A stretch of DNA of 64,000 nt from an uncultured Pseudomonadota bacterium (GCA_903885375.1 CAISIK010000192.1:88255-152254); one strand, 5' to 3'. Counted from the stretch's first letter, positions 49,151 to 59,180 are shown. Notes: generated by a model from the letters alone, not told the origin. Numbers and translations are program-made.

Positions 49151-50526
49151 GCGGCTACCCAGGGCAGGGCCGGCGCGGGACCGGTGGGGAGGCGCTCCAC
49201 GCGAGGGTCGAACGCCGCGGCGGCGGCGGCGCCCGCCTGCACGGCCGCTTCGAGGCTGGCCGTGAAGTAGGGCGCGGTGCCAGCGATGCTGGTGGCGAGG
49301 TACACGGGCGCGCCTTCTGCCCGGGCGCGCAGCGGGCCATGATGCACGATCTGGGTGGCGTCGGAGAGGCCATGCACCTCGGCGCGGGTGGCCGGCGGCA
49401 GGGAGGGGTCGACGAGGCGCTCGTCCTCCCACAGGATCTCTGCCAGCTCGGCGGGGGCGTGCGCGCGGGCGAGGGTGCCGAGGCGGGGGTGGCGGAAGTC
49501 GGTGTCGAGGCTGAGCGAGCCCACCACCACGGTGGCCGTGCCGGGGCGCAGCGCGGGGCCGTACTGCGCGTGTTGTACGAGGATCGGGTGCCAGCCGCGG
49601 CGGACGTTGTGGCCACCGAGCGGGAGCTCGTTCGGCAGCGGCCGGTCGAAGTGCCAGGTGATGCCGAGGTGTTCGTACCGGGAGGCGTCGAGCCGCTCGG
49701 CCAGCGCCTCGGGGGGGCAGCCGAACGCGGCCTGCAGGGCGGGGCTGCTGCGGCCGAGCACGGCGGCGAGCGCCCGGGGCGGCAGGGCGAGGAAGGCCGC
49801 CTCTACGCGCAGCTCGCCGGCCTCGCCGGTGTGCACGAGCGCCACGCCCGCACCGTCGGCCGCGATGGCCTGCACCTCCACCCCCGTCCGCACCTCCACG
49901 CCGGCCTCCGCGAGCGCGCGGGTCCATTGGGTGAGGAAGCCTTCGGGATCGTCGGGCGGGCGGCGGTTCCAGTAGAGGGTGCCGCCGCTGCCGCTCACGA
50001 TGGAGCCCACGTTGCCCTGGAGGCGGTAGAACAGCTCCCACATCGTCATCTGCAGCGTGCCGGTGACGCCGCCCAGCGCCGTGGCGCGGAGCCAGTCGCG
50101 GCAGGGCTCCCCGATCCCCTGCTCGTCGAGCCACTCGGCCACCGAGACCTCGCGCAGCCGCGGGTCGCCCCGGCGGAAGCGGACGTAGGCGCGCGCGATC
50201 TTCGCGAGATCGAGGACCGAGCTGTCGCGCACGAAGGGGCGGAGCCAGTCGCGGCTCAGGTCGTGCCGGGCCACGAAGTGCTCCTCCCAGCGGGTGCCGA
50301 GCAGCGCGAAGAGGGCGGGGGTGGTGTGGTACGACGCCTGGTACACCTTGCAGGAGTTCTCGCTCTGGTAGAAGCCGTCGGGGTCGCGGCGCGTGGCCCA
50401 GAGCCCGCCCAGGGTGGCGCCGCGTTCGAGCAGGGTCACGCCGTGGCCGGCGCGCGCGAGCAGCAGCGCGCAGGCAAGGCCGGCGGGGCCGCCACCGATC
50501 ACGGCCACGTCGGAGGGGTGGTTCAT
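49147..50526 (-). CDS. FAD-dependent oxidoreductase of the amine oxidase/protoporphyrinogen oxidase type
   Basis: 459 residues from ATG 50526. The N-terminal dinucleotide motif VAVIGGGPAGLACALLLARA with ERGATLGGLW is typical of flavin amine oxidases, PPO and phytoene desaturase-like enzymes. Further markers are GTLYWNRRPPDDPEGFL, AAFLALPPRALAAVLG and the C-terminal FAD contact LATSIAGTAPYFTASLEAAV with an Ala/Gly-rich helix. The substrate is not evident; homologues include NAD(P)-binding proteins annotated only as FAD-dependent oxidoreductases. It faces the tgt fusion divergently with about 130 bases between starts. Confidence 0.82.
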   Translation of the reverse strand: MNHPSDVAVIGGGPAGLACALLLARAGHGVTLLERGATLGGLWATRRDPDGFYQSENSCKVYQASYHTTPALFALLGTRWEEHFVARHDLSRDWLRPFVRDSSVLDLAKIARAYVRFRRGDPRLREVSVAEWLDEQGIGEPCRDWLRATALGGVTGTLQMTMWELFYRLQGNVGSIVSGSGGTLYWNRRPPDDPEGFLTQWTRALAEAGVEVRTGVEVQAIAADGAGVALVHTGEAGELRVEAAFLALPPRALAAVLGRSSPALQAAFGCPPEALAERLDASRYEHLGITWHFDRPLPNELPLGGHNVRRGWHPILVQHAQYGPALRPGTATVVVGSLSLDTDFRHPRLGTLARAHAPAELAEILWEDERLVDPSLPPATRAEVHGLSDATQIVHHGPLRARAEGAPVYLATSIAGTAPYFTASLEAAVQAGAAAAAAFDPRVERLPTGPAPALPWVAA

Positions 50527-50656
50527 CCGAGGTGGCCCGGCGCTCGGCGCGCACCCGGGGCATCAAGGGAAAAATCGGCGCGTTGCACGCCCGCAGCCTA
50601 GCACGGGCCGGCGGCGGCGGCGGGCGCCGGCTCCGGCCCCCCGACCGCCGCGCTAC

Positions 50657-52675
50657 ATGCGGCCGATGGTGCGTGTGCCCTTCGAGCTCCTCGCCACGGC
50701 GCCGGGTTCGGCCGCGCGGCTGGGCCGCCTGCAAACCGCCCACGGCCGCATCGATACGCCCCAGTTCATGCCGGTCGGCACCGCGGGAACGGTGCGGGCC
50801 CAGCGCACGGAGTCGCTCGCCCCGGCGGGGGCCACGATGCTGCTCGCCAACACCTGGCACCTCGTGCAGAAGCCCGGGCTCGAGGTGCTGCAGGCCTTCG
50901 GCGGGCTCCATCGGTTCATGGGCTGGGAGGGCGCGCTCCTCACCGACTCCGGCGGCTTCCAGGTGTTCTCGCTCGGCGAGCACGCCAAGGTGGACGACGA
51001 CGGGATGGACCTCCGCCACCCCCTCTCCGGGCGGTCGAGCCGGCTCACGCCCGAGTCGAGCGTGCAGGCCCAGATCACGATCGGCAGCGACATCGGCATG
51101 GTGCTCGACCATTGCGTGGCGAGCACGGTGAGCGAGGCGGTGGCCCGCGAAGCGATGGAGCGGACCCACCGCTGGGCCGAACGCTCGCTCGCGGCGCGCG
51201 GCGAGGCCCCGATGGGGCTCTTCGGGATCGTGCAAGGCGCCTGCTTCGCGCACCTGCGCGCGGAGAGCGCCCGGGCGCTGAGCGGGCTCCCGTTCGACGG
51301 GTTCGCCATCGGGGGCCTCGCTGTCGGGGAAGGGAAGGCCGAGCGCGAGCTCCACACCGCGGCCGTCGCCGCCCGCCTGCCCGTGGACCGCCCCCGCTAC
51401 CTGATGGGCGTGGGCACGCCGCTCGACCTGCTGGAGGCCGTGCACCGGGGGGTGGACCTCTTCGACTGCATCCTGCCCACCAGCCTGGCCCAGCGCGGGC
51501 GGGCCTACACCCGCACCGGCAAGGTGGAGCTGCGGCGCGGGGCGTACCGCCTGCAGGAGGGGCCGCTCGACCCCGCCTGTAGCTGCGAGGCCTGCCGGCG
51601 CTACTCCCGCGCCTACCTGCGCCACCTCATCCTCGCGGGCGAGCCCCTCGGCTGGACGCTCGTGGGCCTCCACAACCTCCAGTTCTGGCTCGACCTGATG
51701 GCCCGCATCCGCGCCGCCTTGCGCGAGGGCCGCTTCCTTCCGCTCTACGAAGCCGAGCGCGAGTGGCTCGATCGCGCCGATGCCGACACCCCGGTCGTGC
51801 CCCCGCGGCCGAAGCGGCGCCGCGCGCCGCCCCCCGAGGCGCTGGGCCGCTGGACGGTGCACCGCTCCCCCGGCTTCGAGGGCGCGCCGCCCTTCGTGAG
51901 CATCCGCGATGGGCAGTCGGGCGAGGTGATGCACAGCGTGACGGCGCCCCACGAGGAGGCCCGCGCCCTCTACGTGGAGCAGCCGGGGCTCGTGCGGCTC
52001 GCGGCGCTCGGCGGCGCGCGGCCGCTGGTGGTGTGGGATGTGGGGCTCGGCGCCGGCACCAACGCGATGGAGGTGGTGCACGCGTGGGAGGCTGCCGCAG
52101 GCCCGCGGGCCCTGCACCTCGTGAGCTTCGAGCGCGACCTCGATGCGCTCGGCCTCGCCCTCGCCCACCACGCCGACTTCCCCCGGCTGCGCCACGGCGG
52201 CCCGGCGGGCCTGCTCGCGAGCGGCGAGTGGTCCTCCTCGCGCGCCGACATCCGCTGGCAGCTCCTCCACGGCGACGCCCTCGATCAGCTCGACGTCGCC
52301 CCGCTCCCCGACGTGATCCTCTGGGACCCGTTCTCCTTCCGGGTGGATGCGCCGCTCTGGCACCGCTCCACGTTTGCGCGCCTGCGGGCGCGCCTCGGGG
52401 CACACCCGGCGGCGCTCTACACGTACAGCAACTCCACCGCCGTCCGCCTCGCGCTCCTGGGCGCCGGGTGGTTCGTGGGGCCGGGCGCGCCGACGGGCCC
52501 CAAGGAGGCCACGACGGTGGCGTGGTCCACGGCGCCGGAGGGCCCCTGCTTCGGCCGCGAGTGGTTGGAGAAGTGGGCGCGTTCGAGCCAGCGCTGGCCG
52601 GCCGACCTCCCCGAAGCGGAGCGGCCCGCGTTCGAAGCGGCCTTGCGGGGCCACCCGCAGTTCGCCGACGGCTAG
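50657..52675 (+). CDS. tgt: tRNA-guanine transglycosylase fused to an MnmC-like methyltransferase domain
   Basis: 672 residues from ATG 50657 (a second ATG lies three codons on). Residues about 1-375 are a full bacterial Tgt: LLANTWHLVQKPGLEVL, LLTDSGGFQVFSLG, FGIVQGACF, IGGLAVGE and LFDCILPTSLAQRGRAYT with the nucleophile Asp, and a zinc site CSCEACRRY plus His. It exchanges G34 for a queuosine precursor in GUN tRNAs. Residues about 410-672 match the methyltransferase domain of MnmC/DUF752: WDVGLGAGTNAMEVVHAW, VSFERDLDALGLAL, QLLHGDALDQLD and ILWDPFSFRVDAPLWHRSTF. Bacterial Tgt is normally about 375 residues, so the fusion is unusual and could add a second wobble-base step. Confidence 0.85.
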   Translation: MRPMVRVPFELLATAPGSAARLGRLQTAHGRIDTPQFMPVGTAGTVRAQRTESLAPAGATMLLANTWHLVQKPGLEVLQAFGGLHRFMGWEGALLTDSGGFQVFSLGEHAKVDDDGMDLRHPLSGRSSRLTPESSVQAQITIGSDIGMVLDHCVASTVSEAVAREAMERTHRWAERSLAARGEAPMGLFGIVQGACFAHLRAESARALSGLPFDGFAIGGLAVGEGKAERELHTAAVAARLPVDRPRYLMGVGTPLDLLEAVHRGVDLFDCILPTSLAQRGRAYTRTGKVELRRGAYRLQEGPLDPACSCEACRRYSRAYLRHLILAGEPLGWTLVGLHNLQFWLDLMARIRAALREGRFLPLYEAEREWLDRADADTPVVPPRPKRRRAPPPEALGRWTVHRSPGFEGAPPFVSIRDGQSGEVMHSVTAPHEEARALYVEQPGLVRLAALGGARPLVVWDVGLGAGTNAMEVVHAWEAAAGPRALHLVSFERDLDALGLALAHHADFPRLRHGGPAGLLASGEWSSSRADIRWQLLHGDALDQLDVAPLPDVILWDPFSFRVDAPLWHRSTFARLRARLGAHPAALYTYSNSTAVRLALLGAGWFVGPGAPTGPKEATTVAWSTAPEGPCFGREWLEKWARSSQRWPADLPEAERPAFEAALRGHPQFADG

Positions 52676-52680
52676 CGGTC

Positions 52681-52740
52681 GGCGCCGCGGTGCGGGGCGA
52701 GGATGCCCGCCCCGAGGTGGGTCGCGCCGCATCCGCCCCG
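52681..52740. repeat. Junction repeat C, copy 1
   Basis: Sixty bases directly after the Tgt-fusion stop codon. They match 53535-53594 without gaps and with about six differences, all in the middle. The shared ends include GGCGCCGCGGTGCGGGGCGA and GAGGTGGGTCGCGCCGCATC. Confidence 0.88.
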
Positions 52741-52781
52741 CTCCCTCGCGCCGGCGTTCATCCAGTTCCCGCCTTGAGGGC

Positions 52782-52901
52782 TCACAGCTCGGCGGCGATC
52801 CGCTCGGCCTCGAACGCCAGGACCGCGTCGACGGCGGAGAGCTGGGTGGCATGCCCCGACAGATCGTTCACGGCCGCGTCGATCTGCGAGATGCCGGCGG
52901 A
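52782..52901 (-). pseudogene. Possible 3' gene fragment
   Basis: Minus-strand reading from about 52901 to the stop at 52782 gives SAGISQIDAAVNDLSGHATQ followed by LSAVDAVLAFEAERIAAEL. This has normal amino-acid balance and a helical pattern, unlike the Arg/Pro-rich sequence around it. No start or upstream part is seen. It may be the end of a lost gene; the identity is unknown. Confidence 0.3.
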
Positions 52902-52999
52902 CGCCCCGCTGGCGCCCGATCGACCGTTCCTCCTCCTCCTCCGCCCCCCACCGCGGAGGTCCGGAGATTCGGGGGCGAGCGCGGGCCGCCGAGGTGCAC

Positions 53000-53245
53000 G
53001 CCGCGAAAGCCGAGGGCCGCTCGCCGTCGCGGAGCCACTGGCGCGAGGCCGCAGCAGCGACGCCCGCAGTGGAAGTGGTCTTCTCCGCCGAGGCCGCGGC
53101 CGTGCTCGCCGCCGAAGCCCCCGCCGCGACGGAGGCCACGGCGCCAGCGACGACGGACACCACGGCGACGACGGACACCACGGCAACGACGGACGCTACG
53201 ACGGCACCCTCGGATCCGGCGGTGGAAACGCCTGCGACGACCTGA
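53000..53245 (+). pseudogene. Possible fragment encoding a Thr/Ala-rich C-terminus
   Basis: The frame ending with the TGA at 53243-53245 reads VEVVFSAEAAAVLAAEAPAA and then ATTDTTATTDTTATTDATTA. This resembles the low-complexity linkers of exported proteins in this genome. The Thr-rich part is encoded by an 18-base tandem repeat. There is no convincing start or signal peptide, so I treat it as a fragment; it could also be noncoding. Confidence 0.25.
53149..53202. repeat. 18-base tandem repeat, three copies
   Basis: GCGACGACGGACACCACG occurs twice exactly and a third time with three changes (GCAACGACGGACGCTACG). In the plus frame the unit encodes ATTDTT. The repeat lies inside the fragment-rich junction. 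Confidence 0.8.
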
Positions 53246-53534
53246 GGCGCCCCCCCCCGGCCTTCCGGATCCCATCCCAGCCCCGGGCACAGCCACACGC
53301 TTCCGGCGTTGCTGGTGGGCGCGTCGTAGGCCTGGGTCGTAGGCCTGGCTGGCCACCGCGAAGTCGCCGCCGGTGTTCGGTGTCGGCGGCTGGCGAGGCT
53401 CGCGCGCGACCCCGGCGTGGCCCACCGCCACCTTCATCGCGCCGGGCCGAGACGTTGGCCGTGCCCGCCTCCTCGGCATTGGGGCCGCCGCGGAAGCAGC
53501 CCGCTCAGTCGACGAGGGAGTGTCCCACACCGGC

Positions 53535-53594
53535 GGCGCCGCGGTGCGGGGCGACCGCGCCCCACCCGAGGTGGGTCGCGCCGCATCCGCCCCG
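53535..53594. repeat. Junction repeat C, copy 2
   Basis: Second copy of 52681-52740, ending two bases before the stop codon of the convergent N-formylglutamate-amidohydrolase-like gene. The two copies thus mark what was probably a single short spacer between the convergent genes, now separated by about 850 bases of fragments. Confidence 0.88.
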
Positions 53595-53596
53595 GC

Positions 53597-54496
53597 TCAG
53601 TCGCCCAGCCAGGCGGCCAGCGCCCGGGCCACCCGCGCACACCGCCCCGCTTCGGGCACCACAAGGCGGAAGGGCACGAACGCCTCCGTGAGCAGGTCGC
53701 GCCGCACCTCGATGCAGGCCACGCGCCCGGGGAAGGCGTGGACCGCCGCCCACGCCGTGGTGACGGGGTGCATCGGGTAGGTCTCGCCGTCGGCGAGCGT
53801 GAGCCCCTCGGCGGCGAACGCGGCGCCGAGCGCGGCGGCCGAGGCCTCGGAGACGGTGCGGACGCCTTCGGGCGTGCGGTGGATGAGGTCCACCTCGGGG
53901 CGGAGCGGCCAGCGCTCCACGGTGCCCGGCGCGTAGGCGGCGTGCAGGTCGGTGACGATGTCGGGGCTCACCTCCACGTCCACCGTGCGCGGCGCGTAGG
54001 TGTGCAGGAGCAGCACGCGGCCGCCCGCGGTGCCCACGGTGGCCAGCGCCTCCTGCACCACGCGCTGGTAGGCGTCGTAGCGACCCACGAGGAAGGCGTG
54101 GTCGGTGGGATCGGTCACCCACGGCGGCACGCCGGGCGTGACCCCGCCCGAGCGGTAGGCCTCGCGCGAGGCGCCGAGCACGCGGTTGCAGTCGATGAAG
54201 GTGCGCGGGATGCACGAGCGCAGCACGCCGACCCACGACACCCGCCCCGCGGCGCACAGGAGCGCGGCCGTGGCCTCGGCCACCTCGAAGGCGCCGGCGT
54301 CGGTGTTCACGTGGAAGAAGTCGATGAGATCGGCGGGGAGCACGCTCTTGAGCTGGTCGGCCACGGCCGCGTACTCGGCGTTGCCTGCGGCGCCGTGCGG
54401 CACCTCGATGAGGAGCGGCAGCGCGCCGGGGAGGGGGGCGGGCGCGCGGTGGAGGCGCACCTCCACGACGTCGGGGATGGAAGCAGGGAGGGTCAC
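53597..54496 (-). CDS. N-formylglutamate amidohydrolase-like protein
   Basis: 299 residues from GTG 54496; another GTG at 54538 is in frame and cannot be excluded. The fold of the N-formylglutamate deformylase/HutG2 family is suggested by LPLLIEVPHGAAG (zinc-site His), DLIDFFHVNTDAGAFEVAEA, RTFIDCNRVLG, VLLLHTYAPRT and a late CIEVRRDLLTE. The usual PHSG is PHGAAG and the arginine in RTFIDCNR is kept. It probably hydrolyses an N-acyl amino acid; histidine-degradation genes are not adjacent. The ABC-F gene ends 46 bases upstream in the same direction. Confidence 0.75.
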   Translation of the reverse strand: MTLPASIPDVVEVRLHRAPAPLPGALPLLIEVPHGAAGNAEYAAVADQLKSVLPADLIDFFHVNTDAGAFEVAEATAALLCAAGRVSWVGVLRSCIPRTFIDCNRVLGASREAYRSGGVTPGVPPWVTDPTDHAFLVGRYDAYQRVVQEALATVGTAGGRVLLLHTYAPRTVDVEVSPDIVTDLHAAYAPGTVERWPLRPEVDLIHRTPEGVRTVSEASAAALGAAFAAEGLTLADGETYPMHPVTTAWAAVHAFPGRVACIEVRRDLLTEAFVPFRLVVPEAGRCARVARALAAWLGD

Positions 54497-54542
54497 GCCC
54501 CAACTTGGCCGTTCGGCGTCGCCTCCGCAAGGCGCCACGGGC

Positions 54543-56420
<1,878 letters not shown>

Positions 56421-56682
56421 GCTTCCCCCTCGCGGAGGCGGGGCTAACGCGCCCCGGCACCGCCGCGGGGTGGGAACGCCGCGCGCGCGCACCGGTGTCT
56501 CAAGTCGGCGAGTCGGGTGCCGACACAGGCGGGTGTCCGCGAGCGACCGGAGGTGTCCAATCTGTCCGGAAAGTGCAAAACCCCCAAATGGCCGTCCAGC
56601 TACGGAATGGCTTGGCATACACTGGAAGCAGGGCCGCGTCGGCCCGCACTCCCGGCGAGCAAACGCCGGAATTGGAGGGATC
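56421..56682. promoter_or_regulatory. Divergent promoter region
   Basis: 262 bases between two divergent starts. The right half is less GC-rich (GTGCAAAACCCCCAAATGGC, TTGGCATACACTGGAAGC) and probably holds the lipoprotein promoter; I cannot assign -35/-10 elements with certainty. GGAGGTGTCC and GCGGGTGTCC-like words recur near 56528-56560. TTGGAGGGATC directly before ATG 56683 is a strong ribosome site. Confidence 0.35.
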
Positions 56683-57414
56683 ATGCTGTTTCAAGTGATC
56701 GCGATCGCGGGGCTCGGATGCGCCCCCGAAGGTGAGATGAGCGGCCTCGAAGGCGAGCAGGATCCGGCCGGGGGCTCGCTCGCGGGCGATCTGCGGGCGG
56801 AGACCCCGCGGGACTACGCGAACCCCGACCTCGGCGGCGGCGGGTGGGGGTTCGTGGGAATCCCCGTGGAGGAGGAGCCAGAGCTGCTCGCGGACAGCGT
56901 GGCGGAGTACGGCCCGGTTCAGGGCGAGCGCGGGTGGAGCTACGGCTACCTCGAGCCGGACGGGGCGGGCACCTTCGTGCAGATGCCCACCTACGTGGAA
57001 GGCGGAGCGGATCCGGGCTGGTACGCGGGTGTGGGCGGGGTGTACTGGACGATGATGGACGCCGAGAGCGCCCACCCGAACGGCGAGACGACCACCGGCG
57101 GCCGCGAGCCTGTGGAACAGTGGGCGGTGCGCCGCTGGACCAGCGATGTGGCCGGCGAGATCGACGTGACCGGCGCCTTCGCGAAGGTGTCGGTGGATGG
57201 CGAGAGCAACGGCGTGGCCGCGTACATCTACGTGGACGACGTGCTGAGCTGGGCCTGGTTCCTCGAGGGCTGGGACAACACGGGCATCACCTACACCAAG
57301 CGCTTCACCGTGTCGGAAGGCAGCACGGTGGACTTCGTGATCGACCCCTGGCAGGCCGACGACCGTTCCGATCGGTCGCGGCTCACCGCCCAGGTGTGGA
57401 GCGTGGTGGAGTAG
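56683..57414 (+). CDS. Lipoprotein of unknown function, jelly-roll-like
   Basis: 243 residues from ATG 56683 with GGAGG 5-6 bases upstream. The signal MLFQVIAIAGLGCAPEG has a good lipobox (GLGC). After an acidic linker the protein is rich in aromatic and acidic residues: GFVGIPVEEEPELLADSV, GWSYGYLEPDGAGTFVQMP, YIYVDDVLSWAWFLEGWDNT and a final FVIDPWQADDRSDRS. The latter half resembles carbohydrate-binding or polysaccharide-lyase-like jelly rolls (paired strands, DP.....S end), but no family is certain. It is probably outer-membrane anchored. Confidence 0.7.
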   Translation: MLFQVIAIAGLGCAPEGEMSGLEGEQDPAGGSLAGDLRAETPRDYANPDLGGGGWGFVGIPVEEEPELLADSVAEYGPVQGERGWSYGYLEPDGAGTFVQMPTYVEGGADPGWYAGVGGVYWTMMDAESAHPNGETTTGGREPVEQWAVRRWTSDVAGEIDVTGAFAKVSVDGESNGVAAYIYVDDVLSWAWFLEGWDNTGITYTKRFTVSEGSTVDFVIDPWQADDRSDRSRLTAQVWSVVE

Positions 57415-57426
57415 GCGAGCGGCCGC

Positions 57427-58071
57427 CTAGTAGAACGCGGCGCCCGGGCCTTCGTTCGGGCGCCCGTCGATGCTCTCGAGCACCGCCACGGCCGCCGCCG
57501 CGGCACACTTGATCTCCTCCTCATCGCCCCCGAGGTAGAGTCGGCCGAAGGCGCCGAAGCTCACGACCTCGAGGATGTCGACCTTGGCGGCCTTCTCCGC
57601 TTCATTGGCGGCGATGAGGGCGTAGCCGGCGGGGTGGCACTCGAGCACGTAGAGGGTGCGGCCCTCCTCGATGAAGTTGCCGTGCCGCATCCGGTTGGTC
57701 ATCTGGGCGTGGTAGCCGTGGATGCCCGTGATGGTCTGCGCGCTCACCACGCGGGGGCGGAGGCGGTCGGTTTCTTTCAGGCCCAGCGTGTCGAGCACGG
57801 CCTCACCGGCGGCGCGGATCTGACCCTGGTCGAAGTGCTGGAGCTGGAGGCAGCCGAACTGACGCTCCACGATCTGCATGCCCGGCGTGCACGACGTACG
57901 CTTCAGGGCGATGTCGGTGACGAGGTTCACATCCATTCCCGGGGCGACCTCGAAGAAGACCGCCGCCTGGCGCTCCAGCGGCATGTACCCGCGGCTCACC
58001 GTGGCGAGGAACGAGGCGGTCTGCGGCTGGAGGACGTCGATGTACGTGAAGCAGCGAAGCTCGATGGCCAT
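57427..58071 (-). CDS. BMC-T trimeric microcompartment shell protein
   Basis: 214 residues from ATG 58071. Two bacterial-microcompartment folds lie in tandem. The first (about 1-100) includes CFTYIDVLQPQTASFLATVS, PGMDVNLVTDIALKRT and IVERQFGCLQLQHFDQGQIR. The second (about 115-205) includes PAGYALIAANEAEKAAKVDI and VVSFGAFGRLYLGGDEEEI. The length and the paired FGxFGRLYLxG/AANEAEKAA motifs match BMC-T proteins of the Haliangium type that form pseudohexameric tiles, some of them gated and stacked. No BMC-H, BMC-P or encapsulated enzyme genes are in the window, so it would be a satellite shell gene. A four-cluster ferredoxin gene lies just upstream, 9 bases apart. Confidence 0.82.
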   Translation of the reverse strand: MAIELRCFTYIDVLQPQTASFLATVSRGYMPLERQAAVFFEVAPGMDVNLVTDIALKRTSCTPGMQIVERQFGCLQLQHFDQGQIRAAGEAVLDTLGLKETDRLRPRVVSAQTITGIHGYHAQMTNRMRHGNFIEEGRTLYVLECHPAGYALIAANEAEKAAKVDILEVVSFGAFGRLYLGGDEEEIKCAAAAAVAVLESIDGRPNEGPGAAFY

Positions 58072-58080
58072 GGCAGCCGC

Positions 58081-58521
58081 TTATCGCGGATGAAGCGAGA
58101 GCGCCGCCGAGGGGCATGCGTCGATGCACGCGGGCGCGTGGCCCAGCGGCGCGCAGGAGTCGCACTTGTACGCCAGATCCAAGGCGCTCACGCGACGGAT
58201 GGCCCCGTAGGTGCAGGCCGCGATGCAGTGCCCGCAGCCAGTGCAGCGGGATTCGAGGAGGTCCACCCGCCCGTTGGGGCGCACGAGCAGGGCGTGGTGG
58301 GGGCACACCGCCACGCACGGCCGCTCCGCGCAATCCACGCACACATCGAGCGTGGGCACGTCGGCCACCACCCGGATGCGCAGGCGGCGCCGCTCCAGCA
58401 CGAGCACATCGTCGGGCAAGAGGTCCATGAGGCCCGTCCGCGCGCTCACGCACGCCACCTCGCACGCCCCGCAAGGCACGCATCGGGAGGCATCGAGGGC
58501 CGGGTGCAGTGCAGGGACCAT
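58081..58521 (-). CDS. Four-cluster [4Fe-4S] ferredoxin-like protein
   Basis: 146 residues from ATG 58521. Cysteine sets CVPCGACEVAC, CVDCAERPCVAVCP, CTGCGHCIAAC and CDSCAPLGHAPACIDACP can hold four [4Fe-4S] clusters, as in HycB/DmsB-type electron-transfer subunits. No membrane anchor or twin-arginine signal is present, so it is cytoplasmic. It runs into the BMC-T gene after 9 bases and both are probably co-expressed. An electron carrier passing across or docking at a shell containing a BMC-T is a reasonable idea but unproven; no partner oxidoreductase is encoded beside it. Confidence 0.85.
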   Translation of the reverse strand: MVPALHPALDASRCVPCGACEVACVSARTGLMDLLPDDVLVLERRRLRIRVVADVPTLDVCVDCAERPCVAVCPHHALLVRPNGRVDLLESRCTGCGHCIAACTYGAIRRVSALDLAYKCDSCAPLGHAPACIDACPSAALSLHPR

Positions 58522-58568
58522 GCCGGCTGGCTATCGCCGTGGTACAACGACAGCATCCCGAGTCCCGT

Positions 58569-59180
58569 ATGTTGGCCCTCTCCCTCCTCTTTGCTGCCTG
58601 CGACGCCGACTGCGAGAATCCCGGCCGCCTCAACGGCAGCTACGCCGTCCTCCACACCGCCCTGAACGTGGTCGGCGAGCCCGACGACACCGGGGAAGAC
58701 ACCGGCGAGGACACGGGTGAAGAGGCGGGCAAGGCGGCCGGCGGGAGCGTGGTGGGTACGCCCACCGACTACGACGATGTGAGCTACTCCGTGTTCGTGA
58801 ACGGCTGGTCCAAGTGGGACCTCACCTGGGCCGCGAGCAGCGGGCAGCTGAAGGCCAAGGTGCGGGATGCCAAGGAGCGCATGGGCGATCCGGGCGAGGT
58901 GAGCGGGCTGGAGAGCACCTGGTCGGGCGAGCTGACCGCCGCCGACGACAACTGCAACGCCTTCCAGTTGAAGCTGCGCGGCCAGTTCACCACCCCCCAG
59001 GAAACCGAGCACCTCTTCACCTACACGGCCGATGTCGTCTGGCAGGGCGATGGCCTCGCCGGCACCTTCCAGTACTCCGACACCTTCAGCGGCCCCACGG
59101 TGGCTGGTGGGCTCGCCAACGCGCAGGGCGAGGTGGTGTTCGTGGCCCAGCCCGCCGGTGGCTTCGACACCGGCTTCTGA
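58569..59180 (+). CDS. Lipoprotein of unknown function
   Basis: 203 residues from ATG 58569. The signal MLALSLLFAACDADC ends in a lipobox (FAAC). A short Cys-containing segment and an acidic, repetitive linker (DDTGEDTGEDTGEE) precede a beta-rich domain: DVSYSVFVNGWSKWDLTWAA, STWSGELTAADDNCNAFQLK, HLFTYTADVVWQGDGLAGTF. The domain may be a small calycin- or lipocalin-like barrel, but the family is not recognised. It is divergent from the ferredoxin gene, with 47 bases between starts. Confidence 0.72.
   Translation: MLALSLLFAACDADCENPGRLNGSYAVLHTALNVVGEPDDTGEDTGEDTGEEAGKAAGGSVVGTPTDYDDVSYSVFVNGWSKWDLTWAASSGQLKAKVRDAKERMGDPGEVSGLESTWSGELTAADDNCNAFQLKLRGQFTTPQETEHLFTYTADVVWQGDGLAGTFQYSDTFSGPTVAGGLANAQGEVVFVAQPAGGFDTGF

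Larger units (their letters stand above)
52676..53596. other. Gene-poor, fragment-rich junction between convergent genes
   Basis: Between the Tgt fusion and the N-formylglutamate-amidohydrolase-like gene I see no intact gene. The stretch contains direct repeats of 60 bases at its ends, a protein-like 3' fragment on the minus strand (52782-52901), a Thr/Ala-rich fragment on the plus strand ending at 53245 and an 18-base tandem repeat (53149-53202). GTAGGCCTGG occurs twice near 53326-53350. Confidence 0.6.

Noticed and set aside
48056-52852. A 1598-codon open frame on the minus strand across GGT, oxidoreductase and tgt genes
   Set aside because: Its product is Arg/Pro/Ala-rich without domain patterns and lies antisense to genes with full family motifs. 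Long antisense frames are expected with this GC bias.
57427-58521. A full microcompartment locus
   Set aside because: Only one shell gene and one ferredoxin are present; no BMC-H, BMC-P or signature enzyme in the window.
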